A stretch of DNA of 64,000 nt, from contig NZ_MZNT01000022.1 in the NCBI RefSeq assembly GCF_002042965.1, positions 1 through 64,000 on the forward strand, given 5' to 3'. Shown here piece by piece: positions 36,629-45,817 of the stretch. The DNA comes from Paenibacillus sp. 32352. Lineage in GTDB: Bacteria > Bacillota > Bacilli > Paenibacillales > NBRC-103111. Every line of letters begins with the position of its first letter. Within the stretch, counting starts at the first letter, position 1. The position numbers and the translations under genes are program-made. The notes beneath the pieces are model-generated. The model saw only the letters and a program-made list of their open reading frames with translations, did no database searches and was not told the origin of the DNA.

Positions 36629-36984
36629 AAGGAAGATGTTGCCAACGGGTACTCTGGCTTAAAAACAACTAGTAAGTGGATGCCCGGCAGCCCCGTTGAG
36701 GGCAGAATAGTTCCAATAATATGTGGCGGCATCCAAGGAAGACAACGGCATGCACGTGTTGCAGGGGGGGGGGGTCTGCCATTTCTTAATGAGTGACACA
36801 ATTTTGGTTCGTTACATGGAAGTTTATCGTAGTAGCAGATACTTCAATCCCATACAGAGGATTCAAGTGATCTCGGTGTCGAGTTCCGCTTCCGGCATGG
36901 ACTGCAGCGTTTTACAGACTTTATCCCCTCAATAAAGTCTATTCCATTCTTGAGCCAACATATGAATCTTACACTTACTATCAT
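36629..36984. other. Intergenic stretch with G11 tract and AGACTTTAT hairpin
   Basis: It contains eleven consecutive G (36764-36774), a GGATGCC/GGCATCC inverted pair around it, and the hairpin AGACTTTAT/ATAAAGTCT (36916-36924 and 36932-36940) close to the end of the TetR gene. No gene was recognised. Confidence 0.4.
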
Positions 36985-37533
36985 TTAATTATAAATTGCT
37001 TCAAATAACGTCCCCACTTGTTCTGCCATAACACGAGGCGGACAGGGCATTCCATTCCTTAACCACCATTCCACTACCCCAACGTAAGCCGATGCAACAA
37101 AATGAACAATAACCTCTTCATTAATCTCGCTATGTCTTTCGTTTGTTTTGCGGAGTTCATTTTTGAACGCTTCGATTTGATACTCAAGGAATCGACTGCG
37201 AAAATACGGTGCGCCTTTATTTGCCAACATGGTCGAAAAGAATAAGTAATGGCTTTCCAAGTATTCAAAACAAATCTGAGTTGCCGGTTTCCACTCCATT
37301 TCACACGCAGTTTCGCTGATGTTTCGGAGTTTGTCTATATATTCTTCCATAAGCTTATCCAACAGGTCGAATTTATCCGTGTAATGAAGGTAGATGGTTT
37401 TGCGGCTAACATCCGCTCTGTCGGAGATGTCTTGTATCGTTATCTCATCGAAATTTTTTTCTGACATCAGTTCAAGCACCGCTTTTTTAATCGCTTCTTG
37501 CGTTTTGATGATTCGTCGATCCACTTTTGGCAT
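36985..37533 (-). CDS. TetR-family transcriptional regulator
   Basis: A 182-residue TetR regulator. The N-terminal helix-turn-helix reads ITIQDISDRADVSRKTIYLH (about 30-50). The C-terminal domain (TetR_C-type, ending EWWLRNGMPCPP) should bind a ligand. It is divergent from an SDR remnant and an MFS exporter. A palindrome in the shared region is the probable operator, so it likely represses the exporter and itself. Confidence 0.9.
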   Translation of the reverse strand: MPKVDRRIIKTQEAIKKAVLELMSEKNFDEITIQDISDRADVSRKTIYLHYTDKFDLLDKLMEEYIDKLRNISETACEMEWKPATQICFEYLESHYLFFSTMLANKGAPYFRSRFLEYQIEAFKNELRKTNERHSEINEEVIVHFVASAYVGVVEWWLRNGMPCPPRVMAEQVGTLFEAIYN

Positions 37534-37659
37534 TTGGGAGCACCACTTTCTCTAAAGTTAATACACATTTTCCGTGGATGTGTGAACTAATTAACGAATT
37601 CAGGGAATTTGGTCATTGAAAATCAGAATTCGATTTATGATAATACATATATGTTTTGT

Positions 37660-37677
37660 AATACACTATTGTGTATT
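37660..37677. promoter_or_regulatory. Probable TetR operator
   Basis: AATACAC-TATT-GTGTATT is a perfect inverted repeat between the divergent TetR gene and the SDR/MFS unit, 22 bases before the SDR start. A looser copy (AATACATATATGTTTT) lies just to its left. Confidence 0.55.
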
Positions 37678-37698
37678 ATACACAAGAAACCAGGTGAA

Positions 37699-38254
37699 AT
37701 GGCAATCGAAAATAAAGTGGTTGTAGATGGATGTAGCTAATCAAGAAAGTATCCGGCAAGCGGCGTTGACAGTAAATGAGCAGTTTGGAAGGTTAGATGT
37801 ATTGATTAATAATGCTGGGGTGTATTTGGATGAGAATAAAAAGTTAATGGCTATGGACCCTTCCATTCTGGATGAAACGATGGCGACGAATTTCCTCGGA
37901 GTCTACCATGTGATCCGTAACTTTATACCTATTATGGAAAAATAAGGATATTGGAGGATTATTAATGTTTCTTCGGAATATGGGGCGATGAGCGAAATGT
38001 CTTTTCAGGGGGCAGGCGCCTATAAATTGTCTAAGCTAGCCTTAAATGGATTGATACGATTGGTAGCTGCTGAAATCAATGGAGATTTAAAAATAAATGC
38101 GGCGGATCCGGGTTGGGTGAGCTCGGATATGGGCGGACCTTCGGCTCCACGAAATCCCAAGCAAGCTGCGGAGTCGATCCTTTGGTTAGCTGCTATTGGA
38201 CCTGAAGGGCCAAATGGCGGGTTCTTCAGAGACGGAAAACGGATAGATTGGTAA
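37699..38254 (+). pseudogene. Broken short-chain dehydrogenase/reductase
   Basis: The start (ATG 37699, AIENKVVV) leads into DVANQESIRQAALTVNEQFG in another frame, and the whole TGxxxGIG cofactor loop in between is missing. The second part (LDVLINNAGVYLDENK) stops at 37945. The third part resumes in a new frame as RIINVSSEYGAMSE, then GAYKLSKLALNGL with the catalytic YxxxK, ending DGKRIDW. One deletion and two frame changes mean no active enzyme. It was probably co-transcribed with the MFS gene. Confidence 0.8.
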
Positions 38255-38275
38255 CCTTTATGAAGGGGGAGGATT

Positions 38276-39448
38276 ATGGAGAAGCAAAAAAAATGGCTGA
38301 TACTGATACTAACCATAGGTGTTTTCGGGATCTTAAATACCGAAATGGGGGTTATTGGGTTATTGCCTTCCATTGCTGATCACTTTCACGTGAGCATTTC
38401 AAAAGCAGGATTGACAGTAAGTCTTTTTGCCATTGCGATTGCAGTGTCTGGTCCTACGATGCCGTTATTGTTTTCGGGTATGAATCGCAAGAAGGTCATG
38501 CTGCTTGTACTAGGTGTTTTCGTTTTGGGAAACATGGTGTCCGTATTTACATCTAACTTTACCATTTTATTATTGGCTCGTATCATTCCAGCCTTTTTTC
38601 ATCCGATCTATTGTTCATTGGCATTTACAGCTGCTGCTTCCTCCGTAAGTAAAGAAGAAGCTCCAAAAGCTGTTGCTAAAGTATTTATTGGAGTATCGGC
38701 CGGGATGGTAGCCGGCGTACCGATCGCAAGCTATATTAATAATGCCGTTTCGTATGACATGGCGATGGCTTTCTTTGCTATTGTGAACTCTATTGTACTC
38801 ATTGCTACATTGATTTTTGTGCCATCTATGCCTCTGAAAGAACGACTTTCTTATGGTACACAGCTTTCTGTATTAAAGAAATCTATTACATGGCTTTCCA
38901 TCGTGACCGTCATTTTATTAAACTCAGCTGTATTTGGGGTTTATAGTTATTTTGCTGACTATTTGAAAACAGTAACAGCGATGTCCCCGAATACGATCAG
39001 TTTCACGCTATTCATCTTCGGCGGAGCCAATATTATTGGAAACATTATCGCAGGAAAGCTGCTTACGCATAGTGCCCTTAAGTCTGTAGTTTCTTTTCCT
39101 TTGTTATTGGGTGCTGTTTACACCATTTTATTCTTTACCGGGCCGTTTACCGTACCTACGGCGATTATAACTTTCATTTGGGGCATATTGGCTGGAGGAA
39201 TTATGGCAAATATAAATCAATATTCGATCGCCTCTGCAGCTCCTGAAGCGCCTGATTTCGCCAACGGATTATTTATATCATCCTGTAATGTAGGTACAAC
39301 CTTGGGTACGGCCGTCGGCGGGCTATTTATATCAGAAATGGGTACGCCCTACGTTGTTTTAGTGGGAATACTTTCATTATTGTTAAGCTTTGTTGCCATC
39401 ATACTAAGAAGCTGCATGGTTTCTCCAGCTCGGCAGCTCTCAGTGTGA
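38276..39448 (+). CDS. MFS transporter, DHA1 drug-efflux type
   Basis: A 390-residue integral membrane protein with about twelve hydrophobic helices and a start typical of the AraJ/PbuE-like exporters (TEMGVIGLLPSIADHF). MNRKKVMLL forms the conserved loop 2-3 motif. It should export small molecules by proton antiport; the substrate is unknown. It lies 22 bases after the SDR remnant. It is under the divergent TetR regulator, an arrangement typical of inducible efflux. Confidence 0.88.
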   Translation: MEKQKKWLILILTIGVFGILNTEMGVIGLLPSIADHFHVSISKAGLTVSLFAIAIAVSGPTMPLLFSGMNRKKVMLLVLGVFVLGNMVSVFTSNFTILLLARIIPAFFHPIYCSLAFTAAASSVSKEEAPKAVAKVFIGVSAGMVAGVPIASYINNAVSYDMAMAFFAIVNSIVLIATLIFVPSMPLKERLSYGTQLSVLKKSITWLSIVTVILLNSAVFGVYSYFADYLKTVTAMSPNTISFTLFIFGGANIIGNIIAGKLLTHSALKSVVSFPLLLGAVYTILFFTGPFTVPTAIITFIWGILAGGIMANINQYSIASAAPEAPDFANGLFISSCNVGTTLGTAVGGLFISEMGTPYVVLVGILSLLLSFVAIILRSCMVSPARQLSV

Positions 39449-39531
39449 ATCCAATGCGCATAAAAGATACCTGCATGGCCTATCCTATGTTTTGGTTAAA
39501 GTATCCGGACGTTAGAAAAGGAGGAGACGAC

Positions 39532-39735
39532 ATGGCAGCAGGACAAGGCTGGCAGCAGCAATGCCGGGAAATTCAAAATGCTTGCTCCAATAGCAACTGG
39601 AGTCAAGTGATCCAAGGGTGCAACGAGCTGATCCAATACGCGCAGCAGCAATCGGATGTTACACCCGCAGCAGTTGCACAAAACAATGAACAGCAGCAAC
39701 AGCTATTCATTCAAGCGCATGCCGAGCAAGACTGA
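39532..39735 (+). CDS. Small Gln-rich hypothetical protein
   Basis: A 67-residue soluble protein rich in Gln, Asn and Ala with two Cys and three Trp (MAAGQGWQQQCREIQNACSN). No family is known to me. ATG 39532 has AAAGGAGGAG upstream and is preferred to an upstream in-frame ATG at 39445 that overlaps the exporter gene's end and lacks a ribosome binding site. Confidence 0.6.
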   Translation: MAAGQGWQQQCREIQNACSNSNWSQVIQGCNELIQYAQQQSDVTPAAVAQNNEQQQQLFIQAHAEQD

Positions 39736-39934
39736 TCGCAGCAATTGTAACATATAGCATTCAAAACACGAAATGATTCGGAAGGGCCCAGAATAGCATA
39801 GGCAGGATTAATGGGATGTCACGAGACCTTCGGATGCTAAGGTTATTGTAAAGCCATTCCCAAAGGTCGTGAGAACATCATCAGTGCCAAATTGCCTGTG
39901 ATAGGAAAGGCTTGTTCCGGTAGGAGGTAATATT

Positions 39935-40984
39935 ATGATTACGACTAGTGCACGTGCTGTATTCAGCCCGGAAGGTTCGTTCCAACTGACCACGATAGAA
40001 CGCAGGGATCTTAAGCCGCATGATGTCCTTATTGAGATTAAATACGCTGGTATTTGCCACTCAGATATCCATACTGCTCGCGGCGATTGGGGACCTGTCA
40101 ATTATCCTCTCGTTCCCGGGCACGAGATCGCTGGAATCGTCACCCAGGTTGGTTCCGAAGTTACAAAATATGCGGTGGGGGACCGAGTTGGGGTAGGCTG
40201 TATGGTCGACTCCTGCCGTGAATGTGTTAACTGCCAAAGAGGAGAAGAGCAGTACTGCCTTAGTGGAAATACGGGAACCTATGCAGCTATCGATAGATAC
40301 GGGCAATATACACAGGGCGGCTATTCCACCCACATCGTCGTAACGGAAGATTTCGTGGTTCGAATCCCTGATGGTATGGAGCTTGACGTCGCTGCACCGC
40401 TTTTGTGCGCCGGCATTACAACATACTCGCCTCTTCGCCATTGGGGAGCTGCCCCCGGCAAGAAAATAGCGGTTGTTGGATTTGGCGGGCTTGGACATAT
40501 GGCTGTGAAGCTCGCTCATGCCATGGGGGCAGAGGTTACGGTGTTATCCCAATCATTAAAAAAGAAAGAAGACGGCTTGCGGCTTGGCGCGGACCATTAT
40601 TATGCTACGAGTGATCCGGAGACGTTTAAGAAGCTTGCCGGTTCATTCGACCTCATCATAAATACTGTGAGCGCGAAGATCGATATTAATGCCTATCTTT
40701 CGCTGCTGGCGCTTGACGGTACCTTGGTCAACGTCGGTGCGCCGGCGGAACCGCTGCCGGTTCAGGTATTCTCGCTGATCCCTCAGCGCCGGTCGTTTGC
40801 CGGTTCTATGATCGGTGGAATTCGTGAAACACAGGAAATGCTTGATTTCTGTGCTGAACACAATATAGCACCTGAGATCGAGGTTATTGCTGCCAAACAG
40901 ATTGATGAAGCTTGGGAGCGGGTACTTGCTTCCGATGTCCGTTATCGGTTTGTAATCGACATCCGCACGATGGAGAATGAATAA
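39935..40984 (+). CDS. Zinc-dependent NAD(P) alcohol dehydrogenase (YahK/AdhC type)
   Basis: A 349-residue medium-chain dehydrogenase. Catalytic zinc ligands are Cys41, His63 (GHE) and probably Cys158. Structural zinc ligands are Cys94, Cys97, Cys100 and Cys108. The cofactor loop is GFGGLG (182-187). It should interconvert aldehydes and alcohols, resembling cinnamyl-alcohol-dehydrogenase-like aldehyde reductases. GTAGGAGGT precedes the ATG. It is monocistronic with a terminator behind. The 200 bases in front hold only an imperfect TCACGA..CCTT/AAGGTCGTGA inverted repeat. Confidence 0.92.
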   Translation: MITTSARAVFSPEGSFQLTTIERRDLKPHDVLIEIKYAGICHSDIHTARGDWGPVNYPLVPGHEIAGIVTQVGSEVTKYAVGDRVGVGCMVDSCRECVNCQRGEEQYCLSGNTGTYAAIDRYGQYTQGGYSTHIVVTEDFVVRIPDGMELDVAAPLLCAGITTYSPLRHWGAAPGKKIAVVGFGGLGHMAVKLAHAMGAEVTVLSQSLKKKEDGLRLGADHYYATSDPETFKKLAGSFDLIINTVSAKIDINAYLSLLALDGTLVNVGAPAEPLPVQVFSLIPQRRSFAGSMIGGIRETQEMLDFCAEHNIAPEIEVIAAKQIDEAWERVLASDVRYRFVIDIRTMENE

Positions 40985-41000
40985 CTTTTGGGATAAATCA

Positions 41001-41036
41001 ACAAGCCATTGTCTTTTTGGACAACGGCTTGTTTTC
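41001..41036 (+). terminator. Terminator after the alcohol dehydrogenase
   Basis: ACAAGCCATTGTC (41001-41013) pairs with GACAACGGCTTGT (41020-41032), and TTTC follows. Confidence 0.8.
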
Positions 41037-41170
41037 GTATGATTCATAGTTTTCTATCTAACAGTGCCTCGAGAATGCCCCGAGTTGTGCTGCCAAGACT
41101 TGATGTGAAAAAGGCTTATTGACGTGCTGATTCGCACATTCCCCGCAGTTCGTTGACCTGCTCTTAGATA

Positions 41171-41186
41171 ATCAACATTTGTTGAT
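41171..41186. promoter_or_regulatory. Palindrome upstream of the CMD/AKR/cupin operon
   Basis: ATCAACA-TT-TGTTGAT is a perfect palindrome. Two further TGTTGAA half-sites lie at about 41264 and 41283. They look like an operator cluster for an unlinked or nearby regulator. The rest of the 353-base gap (41037-41389) shows no gene. Confidence 0.4.
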
Positions 41187-41389
41187 AAATTGTTTAGTAA
41201 TGAACAAATCCAGCTACATTAACGATTGAAAAACCGTTGATTCCATATAAAATTATAAACAGATGTTGAATAAGTAAACAATGTTGAATATATATAGGTC
41301 GGTCGGTTGGATCGCAGCTATATCAGTCGCAATTGCCATAATTCTTGCGGTGGTCTCATTTAGCCGTAAAACAAGCAGGAGGGTTATTG

Positions 41390-42145
41390 ATGAACCGAAT
41401 TGAAAAAAGCAAAGAAACATACACACAGCTATTTGGCGATGGTGTCCCAGCGGCGTATGCTACTGATCCTGATTTTCAAGACATCCTGAGCCGCTTTATT
41501 TTTGGAGAGGTTTTTTATCAAGGCAGCCTGGACGATAAGCAGCGTGAGCTTATAACCCTAGTAGTGCTTACAACGAACCAAACTTTGCCCCAATTAAAGG
41601 CTCATGTTCACGCCGCGTTAAATGTTGGGCTCACACCAGTGGAAATCAAGGAGGCCATTTACCAGTGTGCGCCATACATTGGATTTCCCAAAACATTAAA
41701 TGCTGTTACTGAGGTCAACGAAGTCTTCAAAGCTAGAAATATTGCATTGCCGCTTGAGAGCCAAAAGCAGGTGGAAGAGGATAATCGGTTTGAAAAGGGG
41801 CTTGCCGTGCAGATAGAGATTTTCGGGGATGTCATTGCAACAATGCGGGAGAGTGCCCCATCCAATCAAAAGCATATCCAAGACTACCTCTCCGCCTTCT
41901 GCTTTGGCGATTTCTATACCCGCGGCGGTCTTGATTTAAAGACGCGAGAGTTGCTGACGCTCTGCATTATTAGTAGCATCGGCGGCGCAGAAGGTCAAGT
42001 GAAGGCGCATGTGCAGGGTAACAAAAATGTGGGAAATGACAAGGAAACCATGATCACCGCCATCACTCACTGCCTGCCCTATATGGGCTTTCCGAGAACA
42101 CTGAACGCTTTGGCTTGCATCAATGAAATGATTCCCGAAAATTAA
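41390..42145 (+). CDS. Carboxymuconolactone decarboxylase-family protein (two domains)
   Basis: A 251-residue protein with two CMD/AhpD-like domains (about 30-105 and 155-240). Each has the helix with LDxKxRELxTL (DDKQRELITLVVL and DLKTRELLTLCII) and a downstream YIGFPKTLNA/YMGFPRTLNA segment. No CxxC pair is present where AhpD has one, so a peroxidase role is unlikely. ATG 41390 has AGGAGGG upstream. It is first in an operon with an aldo/keto reductase and a cupin, a combination often seen in Firmicutes redox clusters. Confidence 0.88.
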   Translation: MNRIEKSKETYTQLFGDGVPAAYATDPDFQDILSRFIFGEVFYQGSLDDKQRELITLVVLTTNQTLPQLKAHVHAALNVGLTPVEIKEAIYQCAPYIGFPKTLNAVTEVNEVFKARNIALPLESQKQVEEDNRFEKGLAVQIEIFGDVIATMRESAPSNQKHIQDYLSAFCFGDFYTRGGLDLKTRELLTLCIISSIGGAEGQVKAHVQGNKNVGNDKETMITAITHCLPYMGFPRTLNALACINEMIPEN

Positions 42146-42184
42146 GAGCTACAAAAAATATATCAATGCTAAGGAGACAAAAGC

Positions 42185-43048
42185 ATGTTTAACGAAACTT
42201 ATAGATTATCCAACGGTGTAGAAATTCCAAAGTTAGGTCTCGGTACCTGGTTGCTTGACGATGAACAAGCAGCACAGGCAGTGCGTGATGCGGTATCTAT
42301 CGGATATCGCCATATCGATACGGCTCAGGCCTATAAGAATGAGGCTGGTGTAGGCGAAGGAATTCGTTCCTGCGGCGTCGCAAGAGAAGAGCTTTTCATA
42401 ACGACGAAGGTTGCTGCAGAAGCAAAGAGCTACGATACCGTTACGCAGTCCATTGATGAGTCTTTAGCCAAAATGGGATTGGATTACATTGATCTTCTGA
42501 TTATCCACAGCCCACAGCCTTGGAAGGAGTTCCGTGAGGAGAACCGTTACTTCGAGGAAAATAAAGAAGTATGGAGAGCCATGGAGAATGCTTATAAGAC
42601 AGGCAAAGTAAAGGCAATCGGTCTTTCTAACTTCCTTAAGGATGATGTACAGAATATTGTTGCAAGCTGTGAGATCAAGCCTATGGTAAATCAAATCTTG
42701 GCACATGTGAGCAATACGCCTCTGAATCTTATTGAATTTTGCCAAAAGAATGACATCCTGGTAGAGGCATATTCGCCTATCGCACACGGCGCAGTCCTTG
42801 ATAATGCGGAGGTTAAGGTAATAGCTGATAAGTATGGAGTATCGGTTGCTCAGCTTTGCCTGCGTTATGATATCCAGCTTGGACTTGTAGTCATTCCTAA
42901 GACGGCCAATCCAGATCACATGAGAATTAATGCAGAGCTTGATTTTGTTATCAGCGATGCAGATATGGAGATGTTGAAGAATGTAGAGCCCATCCAGAGT
43001 TACGGTGAGCATAGCTTCTTCCCTGTATTTGGCGGGAAATTGAAGTAA
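42185..43048 (+). CDS. Aldo/keto reductase
   Basis: A 287-residue aldo/keto reductase with tetrad Asp45, Tyr50, Lys75 and His108. AKR signatures SIGYRHIDTAQAYKNE and GKVKAIGLSNF are present, plus VVIPKTANPDHM in the cofactor site. AAGGAGA precedes the ATG, 39 bases after the CMD gene. It differs clearly from the enzyme at 33994-34845. Its codon use, with fewer GC-rich codons, hints at a different history from the neighbours, though this was not measured. Confidence 0.93.
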   Translation: MFNETYRLSNGVEIPKLGLGTWLLDDEQAAQAVRDAVSIGYRHIDTAQAYKNEAGVGEGIRSCGVAREELFITTKVAAEAKSYDTVTQSIDESLAKMGLDYIDLLIIHSPQPWKEFREENRYFEENKEVWRAMENAYKTGKVKAIGLSNFLKDDVQNIVASCEIKPMVNQILAHVSNTPLNLIEFCQKNDILVEAYSPIAHGAVLDNAEVKVIADKYGVSVAQLCLRYDIQLGLVVIPKTANPDHMRINAELDFVISDADMEMLKNVEPIQSYGEHSFFPVFGGKLK

Positions 43049-43130
43049 ACCATTATTAATGGGGGACTTTTTATAGTAACTGATCAGCTAGGGGATACCA
43101 CTAGGAAGGATCATTATTGGAGGAATGAAT

Positions 43131-43541
43131 ATGGCAAAGCATGAAGAAGTAAAACATGGCGTTATTTTCCCAGTGGGCGAAAAAAATGAAGCATTTGCAC
43201 AATATTTTGTGGGACAAAGCTATCTGAAAACATTAATTGCTGATCCTAAGGTGAATGTTGGCGTTGGAAATGTGACCTTTGAGCCAAGGTGCAGAAATAA
43301 CTGGCATATTCATCGGAATGGATTTCAGCTCTTATTGGTGACTGGCGGCGAAGGCTGGTATCAAGAAGAAGGAAAGCCTGCTCAATCCTTAAAAGCCGGC
43401 GATGTTATTGTTACCCATGATGGAGTAAAGCACTGGCATGGTGCTGCAAAAGACAGCTGGTTCGAACACATTGCAATCACTGCGGGTACGCCGGAATGGT
43501 TGGAGCCAGTAACCGATGAGGAATATAATAAATTGAACTAA
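43131..43541 (+). CDS. Cupin-domain protein
   Basis: A 136-residue single-domain cupin. Motif 1 reads NNWHIHRNGFQLLLVTGGEG and motif 2 GDVIVTHDGVKHWHGA, supplying the usual His metal ligands. It belongs with the CMD-associated cupins. ATG 43131 is preferred over ATG 43125 because GGAGG (43119-43123) would be only one base from the latter. It is last in the CMD/AKR/cupin operon. Confidence 0.88.
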   Translation: MAKHEEVKHGVIFPVGEKNEAFAQYFVGQSYLKTLIADPKVNVGVGNVTFEPRCRNNWHIHRNGFQLLLVTGGEGWYQEEGKPAQSLKAGDVIVTHDGVKHWHGAAKDSWFEHIAITAGTPEWLEPVTDEEYNKLN

Positions 43542-43611
43542 TAATGAACTGGATCGGGAAGTTGTTTCTCAATCGATCATATAGCTCACTAGCGCTGGCT
43601 TCATAGAGGCT

Positions 43612-43663
43612 GAGGCTGTTCCCGGAGCAGAGCAACTGCTTAAAGGGGACAGCCTCTTTTTCT
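43612..43663 (+). terminator. Terminator after the cupin gene
   Basis: GAGGCTGTTCCC (43612-43623) pairs with GGGGACAGCCTC (43645-43656), followed by TTTTTCTT. Confidence 0.8.
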
Positions 43664-43783
43664 TGGATGAACAGGAGCTGGAAGGCATATGAAGATGCAG
43701 TTGTAATTAACGGTAGATTAGCATACAATGTATGTATCTATTATTAATTGATCAATCAATAAAATAAAAAAGGGGGAACGAAT

Positions 43784-44305
43784 ATGGCAAAAGGAACAGC
43801 ATCTGCAAATCGCCGTACGGAAATCGTATCAGCGGCGATTGAAGTGTTCGCAGAGATCGGCTACTACCGTGCAACGACGGCCCAAGTAGCGGAGCGCGCG
43901 TCAATCTCACAGCCTTACGTCTATCGCTTTTTTACGAAGGAGTCGCTGCTGGTGGAAGCGCTGGAGGTATCCTGGCAGCGAATAGTGCAGGCCTTTCAAC
44001 GCGTGATCGACACAGCGGCCCCGGAGCAATTGGAAATAGGCTTGATCCGAGCCTATGAGGGCATTATGGAGTCGCATCGCAGCGAGATTTTGCTCCAAAT
44101 GCAGGCCCAGACGATTCGGGAAACGCCGATACGCGACGCCATGAGACAGGGGCTAAGCCAAGTGAAGACGCTGGTGGAGAACGCCTTTATCCAGTCCGGA
44201 ATCCCGGATGCGGATGAACGGACCTCGAATTTTTTGGCAAGAGGCATGCTGTGCAACGTATCGATGGCGATGGATATGCCGGATTTGATGGTGAAGAACA
44301 AATAA
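43784..44305 (+). CDS. TetR-family transcriptional regulator
   Basis: A 173-residue TetR regulator with helix-turn-helix ATTAQVAERASISQPYVYRF (about 30-50), a little shorter than the usual 190. GGGGGA precedes the ATG. ATTGATCAAT, a perfect palindrome, lies about 30 bases before the start and may be its operator. No obvious target gene is adjacent. The downstream gene is convergent. Confidence 0.88.
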   Translation: MAKGTASANRRTEIVSAAIEVFAEIGYYRATTAQVAERASISQPYVYRFFTKESLLVEALEVSWQRIVQAFQRVIDTAAPEQLEIGLIRAYEGIMESHRSEILLQMQAQTIRETPIRDAMRQGLSQVKTLVENAFIQSGIPDADERTSNFLARGMLCNVSMAMDMPDLMVKNK

Positions 44306-44306
44306 T

Positions 44307-44349
44307 AACGAAAGAGGAGCAGGCGGATGCCTTACTCCTCTTTTTCGTT
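44307..44349. terminator. Bidirectional terminator overlapping a coding end
   Basis: AACGAAAGAGGAG (44307-44319) pairs with CTCCTCTTTTTCGTT (44335-44349). The right arm encodes the last residues (NEKEE) and lies against the stop codon of the minus-strand gene. For the + strand it provides the T-run. Confidence 0.75.
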
Positions 44350-45090
44350 CATCTTTTGCAGCTTTGCCGGGTTGTTGATCTTGTACGGCACAGGATGCTT
44401 GGTAAGCTTCTTCGCAACGATTTTGCCCTCGAAGGTGAGCTTGTCCCCAACTTCGAGCTCGAGCTTCTTCAGCGTGGCGCTGTGGCTGGACCAGGCGTCG
44501 CCGACCTCGGTCTCCGGATCAACGATCGTAACGGCTTCGTAAATGATGACCTCATCGTCATTGTCGGAGAAATGGTTCGGAACGGTCGCAAACTCCTTCA
44601 CGACAGCCGTCATTTTGACCTTCTCCTCCGGGAGCTGAAGCTTCTGCTTCTTTCCTTTGCCTTTTGCCGGTTCGGCGGTCTTAGGCGCTTCCGGCTCAGT
44701 CTCTTTAGCGGCGGCTGTGCTCACAGCAACGGGCTGCGGCGCTATCTCCTCCTGCGGTTTGGCTGCTTCCGCTTCTGCAGGAGCCGAAGCCTGCGCTTCC
44801 TCGGTAATGGCCGTAGCCCTCTGTCCGTAGCTGGCGGCTTGCATTTCCTTCAAATAGGAGGGATGGATGCAGTGCAGCTGCTTGTTGTCCAATTCAATGA
44901 TGGCCGTCATATTGTCGACATAGCCGATAATATGGCAAGCCAGATTCATGCCGTTGCCTTTGTAAAAAAACGTTTTACTCTTGGTCGCCTTCTCGGAAAG
45001 CAGGCCCCATTCCTTGCATTTATCAATCTGTGCCGCCTCATCTTCAAAGGCGATATATGTCGTGGGCTCGATGGTGAACGCATATGCCAT
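44332..45090 (-). CDS. Hypothetical protein with Ala/Glu/Pro-rich linker
   Basis: A 252-residue protein of unknown family. The N-terminal domain (about 1-90, AFTIEPTTYIAFEDEAAQID) is separated by a low-complexity Ala/Glu/Pro/Lys linker (about 95-160) from a C-terminal domain (about 160-245, YEAVTIVDPETEVGDAWSSH) that looks like a small beta barrel. There is no signal peptide. ATG 45090 follows AAGGCGGAG; an upstream ATG at 45150 is less likely. Confidence 0.65.
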   Translation of the reverse strand: MAYAFTIEPTTYIAFEDEAAQIDKCKEWGLLSEKATKSKTFFYKGNGMNLACHIIGYVDNMTAIIELDNKQLHCIHPSYLKEMQAASYGQRATAITEEAQASAPAEAEAAKPQEEIAPQPVAVSTAAAKETEPEAPKTAEPAKGKGKKQKLQLPEEKVKMTAVVKEFATVPNHFSDNDDEVIIYEAVTIVDPETEVGDAWSSHSATLKKLELEVGDKLTFEGKIVAKKLTKHPVPYKINNPAKLQKMNEKEE

Positions 45091-45262
45091 AGGGTTCTCC
45101 GCCTTTCTTATTATCCCTTCCATCTTACCATTTTTGATGAGTTGTTTCATTATTTGGTGAGGAATGTCGAGACGACAAATAGCCTTCCCTATAAGCGGAA
45201 GGCAAGGGGAGATTTCGATAGTGCCCGCTGCTACTCACTCCGGCTCCCTACACGACTCCACT

Positions 45263-45667
45263 CTACGAATAATTGTAGGACGTCTCCACCGTACCGTCTT
45301 GGCGATGAATGATAGCGCTCTTGTTCAAGTCGGAAGCCCTCTGTTTGGCATAGTCGACAGCCTCAAGCTTGGTATCCGTACGAACCAAGGCTTGTTTCGC
45401 ACCTTCCTCCTTGACGGCCCAGCTATCGCCATCCGGGACGACATGGATATTGCTTTGCCGCGGCGTAGACGAGCTTGAACCGGCAGGATGTTCATGCAAT
45501 GGGTGGTCATCATTCCACCTCTTCGCTTGCGCGGTCGCAATGGCGATGGCCCGGCCTTCCTCGTAGCCATCCTCCAGCAAGGCATTTGCAATTTCTATCG
45601 CTTTCCCCCTCACACGCGGATCCAAATGCTTCATCGAAGCGGGATAATCATTCTTTTTCCATGGCAT
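45263..45667 (-). CDS. DUF2188-domain protein (YdaT-like)
   Basis: A 134-residue protein. The N-terminal part (about 10-52) has the KHLDPRVRGKAIEIANALL helix seen in YdaT-like proteins. The C-terminal DUF2188 domain (about 72-134) reads IHVVPDGDSWAVKEEGAKQA and ends RQDGTVETSYNYS. DUF2188 proteins are small, common in Bacilli and of unknown role; B. subtilis YdaT is associated with general stress. GGAGGAG precedes the ATG. Confidence 0.82.
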   Translation of the reverse strand: MPWKKNDYPASMKHLDPRVRGKAIEIANALLEDGYEEGRAIAIATAQAKRWNDDHPLHEHPAGSSSSTPRQSNIHVVPDGDSWAVKEEGAKQALVRTDTKLEAVDYAKQRASDLNKSAIIHRQDGTVETSYNYS

Positions 45668-45817
45668 ACAGGCTCCTCCTCCGAACGTTCTTATTCTGTA
45701 ATTAGCCAGTTACAGAAGTTTCTAAACATAGGCTTCGCTTTGTTTTCCTTATTTAACCAATATGGTTTCTAACTGTGATAATATGGATAGGAATGGGGCT
45801 AAGGAGGCAAGGGAGCA

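Noticed and set aside
44251..45312. 353-codon plus-strand frame antisense to the Ala/Glu-linker protein
   Set aside because: Leu/Arg-rich low-complexity product typical of antisense to an Ala/Glu-rich gene, and no ribosome binding site. The minus-strand gene has one.
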